Origin: Mucilaginibacter sp. Bleaf8
GTDB taxonomy: Bacteria; Bacteroidota; Bacteroidia; Sphingobacteriales; Sphingobacteriaceae
Reading direction: 5' to 3'
Assembly: GCF_018390515.1 (NCBI RefSeq)
Contig: NZ_JAHBBK010000001.1
Coordinates: forward strand, 1,674,001 to 1,738,000
Length of the DNA stretch: 64,000 nt
The notes below the pieces were generated by a model that had not been told where the DNA came from, did no database searches, and saw only the letters and a list, made by a program, of their open reading frames with translations. The translations under genes and the position numbers were made by a program. Positions 1 to 9,151 of the stretch are shown here, one piece after another (within the stretch, counting starts at the first letter, position 1; every line of letters begins with the position of its first letter).

Positions 1-63
1 TAATTGCCGTGCATCTTACTTAATTTTATTGCCGTTGTTGATAAGATATATACAACTACAATA

Positions 64-71
64 TATTTTTG
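64..71 (+). promoter_or_regulatory. Candidate -7 promoter element of the polysaccharide operon
   Basis: The octamer TATTTTTG fits the Bacteroidota -7 consensus TAnnTTTG and lies about 75 nt before the first gene of the polysaccharide cluster. TTG triplets near 35-40 could serve as the -33 element, but the spacing is slightly long. The assignment rests on the motif and position only. Confidence 0.4.
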
Positions 72-145
72 CCGTATAAAGGCTATTGAGTACTTTAACC
101 GTATTTAGCCGCGTAATTTAGTGCGTTACTGAGACTAAAACATTA

Positions 146-859
146 ATGAATAAGATATTTATAACTTCTACCCTTTTCATGTTATTGCTCAGTGTAGCAG
201 GCACTTTTGCCCAAAGCTCCATTGTACCCGATATATCTGAGGCTTACGTTGAAAAACTGATTAACGTGGCCAAGACCAATTACCCGCGCGTAAAATACTA
301 CGGTGACCGGGTAGCCACGGCGCAAAACAACATCACCAGAGCCAGGGTATCTTACCTGGATCCGTTTACTGTATCCTACGTTTATCAGCCCAACACTACT
401 ATAAACCTGTACCAGTCTGTTGATAGTAATACCGGCAGCGTAAACAACCGGCAAAGCCTGTTCAAAGGAGCGCAGATCGGATTATTTTTCAGCTTAGGGT
501 CTTTTTTGCAAAAGCCGTATAACGTAAAGCAATCCAAACTGGAACTAAACCAGGCTACCGATGAGCAGCAGGAGTACCTGATTAACCTGGGTACCAACGT
601 TAAAAAACGTTATTACGCTTACCTGCAAAGGCTGGCCTCGCTCAAAATACAATCGCAAAATGCTATTGATGCCGATAATGCTTTGAAAGACGTTAGGCAC
701 CGGTTTGAAAAAGGTGAAGAAACCTTTGATAATTACAACAAAGCACGTGTGGCGCTGGCACAGGCTAACGAAACTAAAATTACCGCCGAGGCAAACCTTT
801 TTTCGGCAAAAGCCGATTTGGAGGAGCTTTTAGGCGATAAACTTGAAAATATTAAATAA
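146..859 (+). CDS. Half-length TolC-family outer-membrane protein
   Basis: This is probably the periplasmic/outer-membrane channel component of polysaccharide export. The protein has 237 residues. An N-terminal signal peptide (hydrophobic residues 5-20) ends near Ala-Gln at 22-23. A beta-rich stretch with SYVYQ and GLFFSLGSF follows, and then long helices (residues about 125-237, rich in Ala, Glu and Lys) typical of a TolC coiled-coil barrel. TolC proteins are usually 420-480 residues with two repeats, and only one repeat is visible here. The next gene starts inside this stop codon (TAATG), so the two are translationally coupled and the protein probably works with the Wzc-like co-polymerase. 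A non-channel periplasmic role is also possible. Confidence 0.7.
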   Translation: MNKIFITSTLFMLLLSVAGTFAQSSIVPDISEAYVEKLINVAKTNYPRVKYYGDRVATAQNNITRARVSYLDPFTVSYVYQPNTTINLYQSVDSNTGSVNNRQSLFKGAQIGLFFSLGSFLQKPYNVKQSKLELNQATDEQQEYLINLGTNVKKRYYAYLQRLASLKIQSQNAIDADNALKDVRHRFEKGEETFDNYNKARVALAQANETKITAEANLFSAKADLEELLGDKLENIK

Positions 860-3018
860 TGGAGTTAAGCAGTTTTATAAAAGTACTACGCCGGCACAGA
901 TACACGCTGATCCTTATTCCGTTAGTTACCGTTATTATTACTTACTTTCTGGTTCGCAACCAGCCCGATAGCTATGTATCTGATGCACAGATAGCAACCG
1001 GTATTGTGGATGAAACGCAGCAGGCTATGAGCGGCAATAGCAATGCGGTTAGCGATACCAAAATTGCCCAGCAGTTCAGTAACCTGCTGGCCATGATCAA
1101 GTCAAAAAGAGTACTTGATCAGGTATCGTACCAGCTCATGATTCATGACCTGACCGATAGCAAGCCTTTCAAAAAGCCCAGCAAGTTGCTGAATATGCTT
1201 AACGCATCGGCCAAAACGCATGCGTTACAGGTTTACAAAAACCTGTACAGCCAACGCGAACCCCTGTCGCTTTTCAACCCCGACCAAAAGGGCATGTATT
1301 CCTTGATGGGTTCCATGAAATATGATGACGAATCGTTGCTGCAAAAACTGAGCGTTTACCGGTCTGATAACAGCGACTATATTTATGTTTCGTTCGATTC
1401 GCCTGATCCAATCCTGTCTGCCTTTGTGGTAAATACGCTTATCCGCGAGTTTATTACCTATTATACCTCATTGGTAAAAGAGAATCAGCGTAAAGCCGTA
1501 ACCTTTTACGGCCGCCTGTTGCAAACCAAGCAAGATACGCTTGATAAGCGCATGGAGGCTCTCAAAAATTATAAGATTAAAAACCGTATTCTGAATTTGG
1601 ATGAGTTGGCCCGGTCTATCTACGGTCAGATATCCGATTACGAAACCAAGCGGCAGGAGGCCGAAAAAGATGCAGTATCTAATGCCGCCGCCATTTCTGA
1701 TATTGACCGCCAGTTTGATCCCGCCGACCGCCGTTATCTGGAAAGCTCCATGCTGCGCATCAACCAGCAAATTGTAGGTACGCGCAATCAGTTGCAGGCG
1801 CTGAATAATGAATATATACAGAATGGGTTTGATCCATCTTATAAATCCAGTATCGATTCCTTACAACGTATTTTGAATGTGCAGATTGCCCGCGCATCAG
1901 ACAAATACATTGTTAACCCGCTTAGCAATAAGCAGGACCTGATCAGGCAAAAGCTAACGCTGGAAGTAACACATGATTTGGCCAAGAACAGCATAGGCTC
2001 AATCCAGAAAGAGCTTAGCCGACTTAACAACCGGCTCAACACGCTTACTCCGCACGAAGCCGTGATACAGGCCGATGAAAGCTCTATTCAAATAGCACGC
2101 GATGAATACATGGATGTATTGAACCGATACAACCAAACCAGCCTGGAATCGAACTTTTCGAGCCAGCTGCGGCAGATACAAACTGCCATGCCAGGGGCAG
2201 CACAGCCATCTAAAAAAATGCTGCTGGTTATCATCAGTGGTGTTGTAAGCTTTGTGTTTTGCGTGGTGGTACTGTTTGTGCTGTTTTATATGGATAACAG
2301 CATTAAAAATCCACGCGAAATGGCTAATGCCACTAAAATCTCCGTACTGGGTTACCTGCACCGCCTGAGCGGCGCTACACTTGATCTGGGCCGTATTTGG
2401 CATACACCAATTCCAGATGCAGAAATTAAACAGTTTAAGAACCTGCTGCAGTCTATCCGTTTTGAGGTAGATAATGAACTGAACGGTACTAAAACACTAC
2501 TGATTAACAGCATGAGTGCAGGCGAAGGCAGAACATTCCTGTCGCTTAACCTGGCCTATGCTTACTCATTAGTAAATAAAAAGGTATTGTTGATTGATGG
2601 CGACTTTGCCAAGCCGGATATTACCGAAGCCGTTAAACCGAAAACCTACCTGGAAGATTACCTTATCGGTGGCATAACCGCTACCGAACTGGCCGAAAGC
2701 GCCAAGATTGCCATTTTAGGCAACAAAGGCGGCGATATTTCCGTATTGGAAGTTAGCACAGCTGACGTGATACGAGCCAGAATGGATGAGCTTAAGGAAG
2801 TATTCGATATCATTTTAATTAAGTCTTCGCCACTGGATACGCTTAATAAGGCTAAAGAATGGACCGTTTTTACAGATAAGGTATTAACTGTATTCAAGGC
2901 AGGCCAAACACTTAAAGGCCCTAAAAAGCTGCATGCCGAATATCTGAAAAGCTTAGACGGGCAGTTTATTGGCTGGGTACTGAATGAGGTGGCCAAAGAT
3001 CAGGTTGCTGCATCATAA
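859..3018 (+). CDS. Wzc-like polysaccharide co-polymerase with degenerate BY-kinase domain
   Basis: This inner-membrane chain-length determinant controls polymer length and export. The protein has 719 residues. A Wzz-type N-terminus carries TM1 (about 14-32), a long periplasmic coiled-coil region follows (about 200-430), and TM2 spans about 454-478. The cytoplasmic P-loop domain (about 540-715) resembles bacterial tyrosine kinases. In it the Walker A motif reads SAGEGRT, so the usual lysine is arginine. Walker A' (LLIDGDF) is intact. The Walker B position reads IILIKSS, where active kinases have a D in IIDxPP. There is no C-terminal tyrosine cluster (the end is KDQVAAS). The domain therefore looks catalytically dead or scaffold-like. 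The start codon overlaps the TolC-like gene's stop. Confidence 0.85.
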   Translation: MELSSFIKVLRRHRYTLILIPLVTVIITYFLVRNQPDSYVSDAQIATGIVDETQQAMSGNSNAVSDTKIAQQFSNLLAMIKSKRVLDQVSYQLMIHDLTDSKPFKKPSKLLNMLNASAKTHALQVYKNLYSQREPLSLFNPDQKGMYSLMGSMKYDDESLLQKLSVYRSDNSDYIYVSFDSPDPILSAFVVNTLIREFITYYTSLVKENQRKAVTFYGRLLQTKQDTLDKRMEALKNYKIKNRILNLDELARSIYGQISDYETKRQEAEKDAVSNAAAISDIDRQFDPADRRYLESSMLRINQQIVGTRNQLQALNNEYIQNGFDPSYKSSIDSLQRILNVQIARASDKYIVNPLSNKQDLIRQKLTLEVTHDLAKNSIGSIQKELSRLNNRLNTLTPHEAVIQADESSIQIARDEYMDVLNRYNQTSLESNFSSQLRQIQTAMPGAAQPSKKMLLVIISGVVSFVFCVVVLFVLFYMDNSIKNPREMANATKISVLGYLHRLSGATLDLGRIWHTPIPDAEIKQFKNLLQSIRFEVDNELNGTKTLLINSMSAGEGRTFLSLNLAYAYSLVNKKVLLIDGDFAKPDITEAVKPKTYLEDYLIGGITATELAESAKIAILGNKGGDISVLEVSTADVIRARMDELKEVFDIILIKSSPLDTLNKAKEWTVFTDKVLTVFKAGQTLKGPKKLHAEYLKSLDGQFIGWVLNEVAKDQVAAS

Positions 3019-3052
3019 AAGAAGTGGATATAGAAATTAAACTCAACAACAA

Positions 3053-4252
3053 ATGCAGGTTTTAGAGGTGATATGGATTATTTTTCAGGTGCTGATTGGA
3101 TACAACCTGGTTTTGCCAATGCTGTTGTTTATCCTTTACCAGTTTCGCAAGCGCAGCTATCCGCTGGTAAGCGCACCTGCCGAGGCCGACTATGCCATCA
3201 TTGTAACGGCTTACGAGCAGGTTACGGCTATACCTGATGTGGTATCATCACTGCTACTGCTCAACTACAGCAATTACCTAATTTATATTGTGGCTGATAA
3301 ATGCGATGTAAGCAGCCTGCACTTTACAGATGAGCGCGTAGTTATTTTACGGCCCGAAGAAACCCTGGCCAGCAACACCCGCTCGCACTTTTATGCCATT
3401 AACCGCTTTAAGCGCCCTCATGACCGCCTGACAATTATTGACAGTGATAACCTGGTTGATCCTGAATACCTGAACGAGTTGAACAAGCTTTTTAACCAGG
3501 GCTTTGAGGCCGTACAAGGCATCCGTGAGGCCAAAAACCTGAATACCACTTATGCCTGCTTAGATGCGGCACGCGATATCTATTACCATTTTTATGATGG
3601 CAAGGTACTGTTTAGCATCGGCTCGTCGGCTACGCTTGCGGGGTCGGGCATGGCGTTTACCACCCAACTTTACCGCGATAGTCTGGAGCATAATGAGGTT
3701 AAAGGCGCTGGCTTTGACAAGGTTTTACAATCGGCCATATTAATCCGAAACAAACGCATTGCCTTTACAGACAAAGCTATTGTGTACGATGAGAAAACCA
3801 CCCAATCAGACCAATTGGTAAAACAGCGTGCCCGCTGGATCAATACCTGGTTCAAGTACTTTAAGTATGGCTTTACGCTGGTGGGCAAATCTGTAGCCAA
3901 CTTTAGCGGTAACCAGTTCTGGTTCGGTTTGATATTGTTACGCCCGCCCCTGTTCATCTTTTTGCTGCTGGCGGTGTTATGCACCTTTATCAACATCTTT
4001 ACCAGTATGTTAGGGTTGGCTTTATGGCTGGGCGGCTTTTTGTTATTTGTACTGGGCTTTTATATTGCGCTTGCCAAATCAGATACAGATAAGCGCATCT
4101 GGCAATCGCTCATTAACATCCCTAAGTTTATCTATTTCCAGGTACTATCATTGATGAAAGTACGCCGTGCCAACCAGCATTCGGTGGCTACCCAGCATAC
4201 GTATAACAGTTCGGCCAATAATAACGTAAAGCTAAAAGACAATGAGAGTTGA
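3053..4252 (+). CDS. Membrane glycosyltransferase family 2 (cellulose-synthase-like)
   Basis: This is a processive-type GT2 enzyme expected to add sugars to the lipid-linked exopolysaccharide at the inner membrane. The protein has 399 residues. One N-terminal TM helix (about 5-27) precedes the GT-A domain, which starts at YAIIVTAYEQ. The metal-binding DSDN is at about 129-132 and the acceptor motif QRARW is at about 258-262. Three C-terminal TM helices (about 282-350) follow. The next small gene starts inside the last codons (ATG at 4242 before TGA at 4250). The sugar specificity cannot be read from the sequence. Confidence 0.85.
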   Translation: MQVLEVIWIIFQVLIGYNLVLPMLLFILYQFRKRSYPLVSAPAEADYAIIVTAYEQVTAIPDVVSSLLLLNYSNYLIYIVADKCDVSSLHFTDERVVILRPEETLASNTRSHFYAINRFKRPHDRLTIIDSDNLVDPEYLNELNKLFNQGFEAVQGIREAKNLNTTYACLDAARDIYYHFYDGKVLFSIGSSATLAGSGMAFTTQLYRDSLEHNEVKGAGFDKVLQSAILIRNKRIAFTDKAIVYDEKTTQSDQLVKQRARWINTWFKYFKYGFTLVGKSVANFSGNQFWFGLILLRPPLFIFLLLAVLCTFINIFTSMLGLALWLGGFLLFVLGFYIALAKSDTDKRIWQSLINIPKFIYFQVLSLMKVRRANQHSVATQHTYNSSANNNVKLKDNES

Positions 4253-4391
4253 TCCATCAGCCAAAGTAATGCGCGGCAATGCTGTTGATCCGGTTGCTGC
4301 AGCTAAAGCACAACGTATCAAATTTATTGTGGCATTGATATTTTTGGGTGCCTGTACATACGGACTTTTTATCAAAATATTATTCCTTTAA
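4242..4391 (+). CDS. 49-residue single-pass membrane peptide in polysaccharide operon
   Basis: This short reading frame fits between the GT2 and Wzy-like genes. It overlaps the GT2 stop by 11 nt and ends 3 nt before the next start. The peptide begins MRVDPSAKVMRGNAV, has a basic stretch (AKAQRIK), then one hydrophobic helix (FIVALIFLGACTYGLFI) and ends KILFL. The tight packing on both sides supports real translation. The function is unknown. It could be an accessory subunit of the synthase or polymerase. Confidence 0.6.
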   Translation: MRVDPSAKVMRGNAVDPVAAAKAQRIKFIVALIFLGACTYGLFIKILFL

Positions 4392-4394
4392 GCA

Positions 4395-5933
4395 TTGACG
4401 GACTATTCAATAACAGTTAAAGGCAGTGCAGCACAGCAAAAGAAGGGCAGTTTATTAGCCTGGCTTAATCAAACCTTCCTGATCGAAAAGCTGTACAACA
4501 AAACAGGGTTATTTATCCTGCTGACCTTTGCTGTAATTATTGGAGCCGGTACCGTTTTTATGGGCGTTGTTTTTGGCGGTATACTTATCGGAGCTGTGGT
4601 GGCCCTGCCATTTTTATACAGCATTGTAGCTTACCCGCGCTTTGGTATCATCATACTGCTTATTATGGCTTTTATGCTGTGGCAGGTAGCTGCGCTGGTA
4701 CCATTTTTACCCATTGGCACGCTGATGGACGGCCTGCAGGCCCTATTACTGCTCAATGTGCTTATCCAGCTTAAGCGCAATAAAGATTGGGAAATCTTTA
4801 AAAGCCCTATCACCAAGGTACTGCTTATCTGGCTTATTTATAACTTACTGGAATTTGGCAACCCTGCGGCCGAATCGCGCCTGGCTTGGGTGTACACGGT
4901 GCGCAGTGTGGCGGTGGTAACGCTGAGCTACTTTATTTACCTGTACAATATCCGTTCGCTTAAATACATCAAGCTTATTTTCAGGGTATGGCTGGCATTA
5001 TGCCTGGTTGGTGCATTGTACGCTTATAAGCAGGAATACATTGGCTTTACCGCTGCTGAAGAGGCTTACTTGAACAATCCTGAAATTATATCGCTCTTAT
5101 TTATCTCAGGGCACTGGCGTAAATTTTCTATCTTTTCAGATCCTGTGGCGTTTGCTTACAATATGGTAATGCCTGCCATTTTTTGCCTTTGTGTAATTGC
5201 CGGCAAGTTCAGGTTGCGCACCAAGATCATCATGGGTATTGTGATGGTGCTTTGTATGCATTCTATGCTGTTTTCGGGTACGCGTGGCGCTAACGTATTA
5301 TTGCCGGGTGCACTGGTATTATACGCCATCCTGAACTATAACCGAAAGGTATTGATCTTTAGCTGTATTGCAGCCGTTTTTTTGGTTGTGCTGATTAACG
5401 TGCCCACCAGCAATCCCAATATTGCCCGTTTCCAAACTGCTTTCCGCCCTAATAATGACGATTCTTACAAAGTGCGTAAAGCAAATCAAAAGCGTATACA
5501 ACCTTATATTCTGACACACCCTATGGGTGGCGGCTTAGGTGCTACGGGTACCTGGGGTAAGCGTTTTGCACCGGGATCGTACCTTGCGGGCTTCCCGCCC
5601 GATAGTGGTTATATGCGCGTAGCCGTTGAAGATGGCTGGATTGGCCTGCTCATTTTTTGTACGCTGATATTCGTGATCGTTAAAACAGGCATAGAAAATT
5701 ACTATGCCATGAAAGATCCCGAGCTTAAAACCTATTGTTTGGCCATGACGATGGTAGTATTTGCTTACAACCTGGCCAATTTCCCGCAGGAAGCGCTGGT
5801 ACAGTACCCTTCCAACGTATTCTTTTATATGGAGGTTGCGTTGATCATCATTTTACGCCGCTTGGACGATCAGCTAACTTTAGAGAAGCAAAATCCGTTA
5901 AAAGCCAAAAAGCCTCTTATACCGGCTGTATAA
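4395..5933 (+). CDS. O-antigen ligase/polymerase (Wzy/WaaL) family membrane protein
   Basis: This polytopic inner-membrane protein is expected to polymerise or ligate the lipid-linked repeat units. The protein has 512 residues with about 11-12 hydrophobic helices. An FSGTRGAN motif near residue 293 matches the conserved SGTRG region of the Wzy_C/O-antigen ligase family, and a periplasmic loop with HPMGGGLGATG follows (about 376). The start is a TTG 3 nt after the preceding stop. The first in-frame ATG would remove the first membrane helix, so TTG is preferred. Ligase and polymerase are hard to tell apart in this family. The glycosyltransferase neighbours favour polymerase. Confidence 0.8.
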   Translation: MTDYSITVKGSAAQQKKGSLLAWLNQTFLIEKLYNKTGLFILLTFAVIIGAGTVFMGVVFGGILIGAVVALPFLYSIVAYPRFGIIILLIMAFMLWQVAALVPFLPIGTLMDGLQALLLLNVLIQLKRNKDWEIFKSPITKVLLIWLIYNLLEFGNPAAESRLAWVYTVRSVAVVTLSYFIYLYNIRSLKYIKLIFRVWLALCLVGALYAYKQEYIGFTAAEEAYLNNPEIISLLFISGHWRKFSIFSDPVAFAYNMVMPAIFCLCVIAGKFRLRTKIIMGIVMVLCMHSMLFSGTRGANVLLPGALVLYAILNYNRKVLIFSCIAAVFLVVLINVPTSNPNIARFQTAFRPNNDDSYKVRKANQKRIQPYILTHPMGGGLGATGTWGKRFAPGSYLAGFPPDSGYMRVAVEDGWIGLLIFCTLIFVIVKTGIENYYAMKDPELKTYCLAMTMVVFAYNLANFPQEALVQYPSNVFFYMEVALIIILRRLDDQLTLEKQNPLKAKKPLIPAV

Positions 5934-5944
5934 ATATAAAGTAC

Positions 5945-7144
5945 ATGATTACAGGCAGAGATATTGTTATTGTAGGGCAACAGCCCTGGGATGTAGAAAT
6001 TGGCAGCAACTGCAAAAATATTGCAGTTGAATTTAGCCGCCATAACCGTGTGCTGTATGTAAACTCACCGCTTGATCGTATTACGCTGCTTAAGCATAAG
6101 GATACGCCCAATGTACAGAAGCGCCTGGCGGTGATAAAGGGAAAAGAAAAAGGCCTGGTACAGATACAGGATAACTTGTGGAACTACTATCCTGATGAAA
6201 TGATTGAGTCCATCAACTGGATTAAGAATGACTTTGCCTATACCCTGCTTAACAAACTCAACAATAAACGTTTTGCCAGCTCCATACAAAAGGCTGTAAA
6301 GCAATTGGGTTTTGATAATTACATCCTGTTTAACGACAATGACATGTTCAGGAGCTTTTACCTGAAAGAGTTATTGAAACCGGCTGTAAGTATTTACTAC
6401 TCGCGCGATTTTATGCTGGCTGTTGATTACTGGAAACTGCATGGCTCCAAAATGGAACCAGAGCTAATCAGCAAAAGTGATTTGTGTGTGGCCAACTCCA
6501 CTTACCTGGCCAACTACTGCCGCCAGTATAACCCACACTCCTACTATGTAGGTCAGGGCTGCGACCTGGATTTGTTTACCGGTTATAAGCATAACCAACC
6601 CCATCCTGCCGACATTGCTTCTATTAAACAGCCTACAATTGGTTATGTGGGCGCATTACAAAGCATACGGCTGGACATAAACCTGATTAAACACATAGCG
6701 CGGCAACGCCCCGATTGGAGCATTGTGCTGGTAGGCCCCGAAGACGAGCAATTTAAAACGAGCGACCTGCACCATATAACCAACGTCTACTTTTTGGGGC
6801 CTAAAAACCCTGACATGCTGCCGGCTTATATCAATGCATTTGATGTATGTATTAATCCGCAAATTGTGAATGAAGTTACCATAGGCAACTATCCGCGCAA
6901 AATAGACGAGTACCTGGCTATGGGCAAACCGGTAGTAGCTACCCGTACTGAGGCAATGAGCGCTTTTGAAGAGCACGTTTACTTAGGCCTTACTGCGGAT
7001 GATTACCTGCAACTGATACAAAGAGCATTAACTGAAAATAACGATGACTTACAGCAGCAGCGCATTGCCTTTGCTGCAACCCATACCTGGGAAAACAATG
7101 TTATAAGTATTTACGATGCCATTGAGCAAACGGCTAAAGGTTAA
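5945..7144 (+). CDS. Glycosyltransferase family 4/1-like
   Basis: This is a GT-B fold glycosyltransferase of 399 residues and the last gene of the polysaccharide operon. The N-terminal half begins MITGRDIVIVGQQPWD. The C-terminal Rossmann half carries IGYVGALQSIRLD, WSIVLVGPEDEQF and the nucleotide-sugar-binding region with NYPRKIDEYLAMGKPVVAT. I chose the ATG at 5945, 11 nt after the preceding stop. The open frame extends further upstream but only through the previous gene. A strong terminator follows. Confidence 0.85.
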   Translation: MITGRDIVIVGQQPWDVEIGSNCKNIAVEFSRHNRVLYVNSPLDRITLLKHKDTPNVQKRLAVIKGKEKGLVQIQDNLWNYYPDEMIESINWIKNDFAYTLLNKLNNKRFASSIQKAVKQLGFDNYILFNDNDMFRSFYLKELLKPAVSIYYSRDFMLAVDYWKLHGSKMEPELISKSDLCVANSTYLANYCRQYNPHSYYVGQGCDLDLFTGYKHNQPHPADIASIKQPTIGYVGALQSIRLDINLIKHIARQRPDWSIVLVGPEDEQFKTSDLHHITNVYFLGPKNPDMLPAYINAFDVCINPQIVNEVTIGNYPRKIDEYLAMGKPVVATRTEAMSAFEEHVYLGLTADDYLQLIQRALTENNDDLQQQRIAFAATHTWENNVISIYDAIEQTAKG

Positions 7145-7171
7145 GCTGTAATTATAAAACAGGCTACAAGC

Positions 7172-7205
7172 AAAAAGCCCTTAGTTAATCACTAAGGGCT
7201 TTTTT
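7172..7205. terminator. Bidirectional intrinsic terminator
   Basis: A perfect stem (AAAAAGCCCTTAGT paired with ACTAAGGGCTTTTT) with a 5-nt loop separates the convergent polysaccharide operon and lepB. A-runs and T-runs on both sides allow it to act in both directions. Confidence 0.9.
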
Positions 7206-7208
7206 GTA

Positions 7209-8315
7209 TTAATCGATACCTTTAAATATGCGGCTCCATCTGATTTTGTGCAGGAAGGATTCATTGTCATCCCAGCTCATCCAGATGAACAGGGCCTTAC
7301 CCACAATATGATCTTCGGGTACAAAGCCCCAAAAACGCGAGTCTAATGAATCATGGCGGTTGTCGCCCATCATCCAGTAGTAATTCATCTTAAAAGTATA
7401 GCTATCCGTCTTTTTACCATTGATGTAAATATCGTTGCCTTTTTTCTCCAGCTTATTGCCTTCATATACGGTAATAGCGCGCTGATAAAACGGCAGTGTT
7501 AAACTATCCAACTTAACCGCCCACCCTTTTTTAGGAACGATGATGGGTCCGTAATTATCCTGATTCCAGTTACGGTAATGCGGATCATTAGGGAACACCG
7601 GCTGGCTATACATATCTACCGAATCTTTAGGCGATACGTTAGGTTTAATAGAAGTAACGTTCGAAAAACCTTTCAATTTTCTGGCGGCATCTGCCGTCAT
7701 GGTTGGGTTGTCGTTACCTTCGTAAAATGATACGTTCAGGTCTTTCCAAACCAGCGGATTGATCTCGCTGCCATTGGTGGTCAGCTTGTAATCAATCTGC
7801 GATCCGGGCGGCGTAGGCATAGCCTTGCCATTTACATACACCTGTGCATCTACAATCTTCAGGGTGTCGCCAGGTGCGCCCTGGCAGCGTTTAATGTAGT
7901 TTTCGCGTTTATCAACCGGGCGGTAGTAAGGCGAATCGGCTTCCATTGGCCAGTTAAACACCACCACATCACCTTTTTTAACTTCGCTTAAACCCGGCAG
8001 GCGGTAGTAAGGCAGCTTTACGCCATCCCAGTAAGCTTTGGTACCTAATATAGGCATGGTATGGTGTGCAAATGGGAAAGCAATAGGTGTCATGGGCGTG
8101 CGGGCGCCATAATTCACCTTGCTTACAAATAGAAAGTCGCCCACCAGCAGCGAGCGCTCCATTGATGGTGTAGGTATGGTATAAGCTTCAATAAAAAGTG
8201 TACGGATCAGGGTGGCCGCAATCACTGCAAACAAAATGGCATCTACCCATTCGCGTGTAGTGCTCTTTTTCTTTTTAGACTCGTCCTTTTTCCGGTTCCA
8301 GAATTTCCAGTTCAT
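7209..8315 (-). CDS. lepB: Signal peptidase I
   Basis: This membrane-bound serine protease removes signal peptides from exported proteins. The protein has 368 residues, which includes insertions common in Bacteroidota homologues. One TM helix (about 23-44) comes first. The catalytic Ser is S51 in IPTPSMERS and the general-base Lys is K142 in NYIKRCQGAPGD. The conserved box GDNRHDSLDSRFWG lies near the C-terminus. It is the last gene of the parA-parB-DUF5683-dapB-lepB operon, 29 nt after dapB. Confidence 0.95.
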   Translation of the reverse strand: MNWKFWNRKKDESKKKKSTTREWVDAILFAVIAATLIRTLFIEAYTIPTPSMERSLLVGDFLFVSKVNYGARTPMTPIAFPFAHHTMPILGTKAYWDGVKLPYYRLPGLSEVKKGDVVVFNWPMEADSPYYRPVDKRENYIKRCQGAPGDTLKIVDAQVYVNGKAMPTPPGSQIDYKLTTNGSEINPLVWKDLNVSFYEGNDNPTMTADAARKLKGFSNVTSIKPNVSPKDSVDMYSQPVFPNDPHYRNWNQDNYGPIIVPKKGWAVKLDSLTLPFYQRAITVYEGNKLEKKGNDIYINGKKTDSYTFKMNYYWMMGDNRHDSLDSRFWGFVPEDHIVGKALFIWMSWDDNESFLHKIRWSRIFKGID

Positions 8316-8344
8316 GTTAATATTGGTCGAATAGTATCTATTTA

Positions 8345-9100
8345 TCAGGCACTAAAGTTAAACATATCTGTTACCGGATGGCAGCCTTTTTTATCTTTTA
8401 TCCATTCGGCAGCTAAAACTGCACCTAAGGCAAAGCCATTACGGTTGTGCGCAGTATGCTTAAACTCAATCGTATCCACTTCCGAATCATAAACCACGGT
8501 ATGAGTACCCGGTACATTTTCTATGCGTAATGATTCGATCAGCAGCTGGTTGTCGTGAATTTCAGCTTCATTTTCAGCATCTGGGCTATCACTCAACAGT
8601 ACGTTGGTCCACTCTTTTTTAGCCTCCAGGCTTTCCAGAATGCCTTCGGCAATAGTAATAGCCGTTCCGCTTGGCGAATCCAGCTTTTGGGTATGATGAA
8701 TTTCTTCAACCTGCACATTGTAGTACGGATAGTTGTTCATCACTTTAGCCAGCATACGGTTAATATGGAAAAATACATTTACACCAACGCTATAGTTGGT
8801 ACCATATACGATAGCATTATTGGTCTGCTCACAAAGTTGCTTTACTTCTTCCAGTTGGCCATACCAGCCAGTGGTGCCAACTACTACAGGTACACCGGCA
8901 TCAAAGCAAGCTTTTATATTGCTCAAGGCCGAATCGGGCGTACTAAATTCAATTGCCACATCCGCTTTTTGCAGGTTTTCAGCAGTTAGTTCGTGCTGAC
9001 TGTCTTTATCTATTTTCAGAACAATTTCGTGCTGTCGGTTAAGGGCTATCTGTTCGATGATTTTGCCCATTTTGCCGTAGCCTAATAATGCTATTTTCAT
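8345..9100 (-). CDS. dapB: 4-hydroxy-tetrahydrodipicolinate reductase
   Basis: This enzyme reduces hydroxy-tetrahydrodipicolinate with NAD(P)H in the diaminopimelate/lysine pathway, which supplies peptidoglycan. The protein has 251 residues. The N-terminal nucleotide-binding loop is LGYGKMGK. The catalytic motif EEIHHTQKLDSPSGTA (about 132-147) carries the active-site His pair and Lys139. The length is normal for the family. It lies between DUF5683 and lepB in one operon. Confidence 0.95.
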   Translation of the reverse strand: MKIALLGYGKMGKIIEQIALNRQHEIVLKIDKDSQHELTAENLQKADVAIEFSTPDSALSNIKACFDAGVPVVVGTTGWYGQLEEVKQLCEQTNNAIVYGTNYSVGVNVFFHINRMLAKVMNNYPYYNVQVEEIHHTQKLDSPSGTAITIAEGILESLEAKKEWTNVLLSDSPDAENEAEIHDNQLLIESLRIENVPGTHTVVYDSEVDTIEFKHTAHNRNGFALGAVLAAEWIKDKKGCHPVTDMFNFSA

Positions 9101-9151
9101 GAATTACGTTTATGATTAGCGCACCTGGATAAACCTGAGTGCGAAAATGAT

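Noticed and set aside
5735..5944. 70-codon upstream extension of the GT4 gene
   Set aside because: It overlaps the Wzy-like gene in another frame, and the family N-terminus begins at 5945.
8555..8989. 144-codon plus-strand frame opposite dapB
   Set aside because: It is antisense to a clear dapB with all catalytic motifs. It has no domain or plausible start context, so it is a shadow frame.
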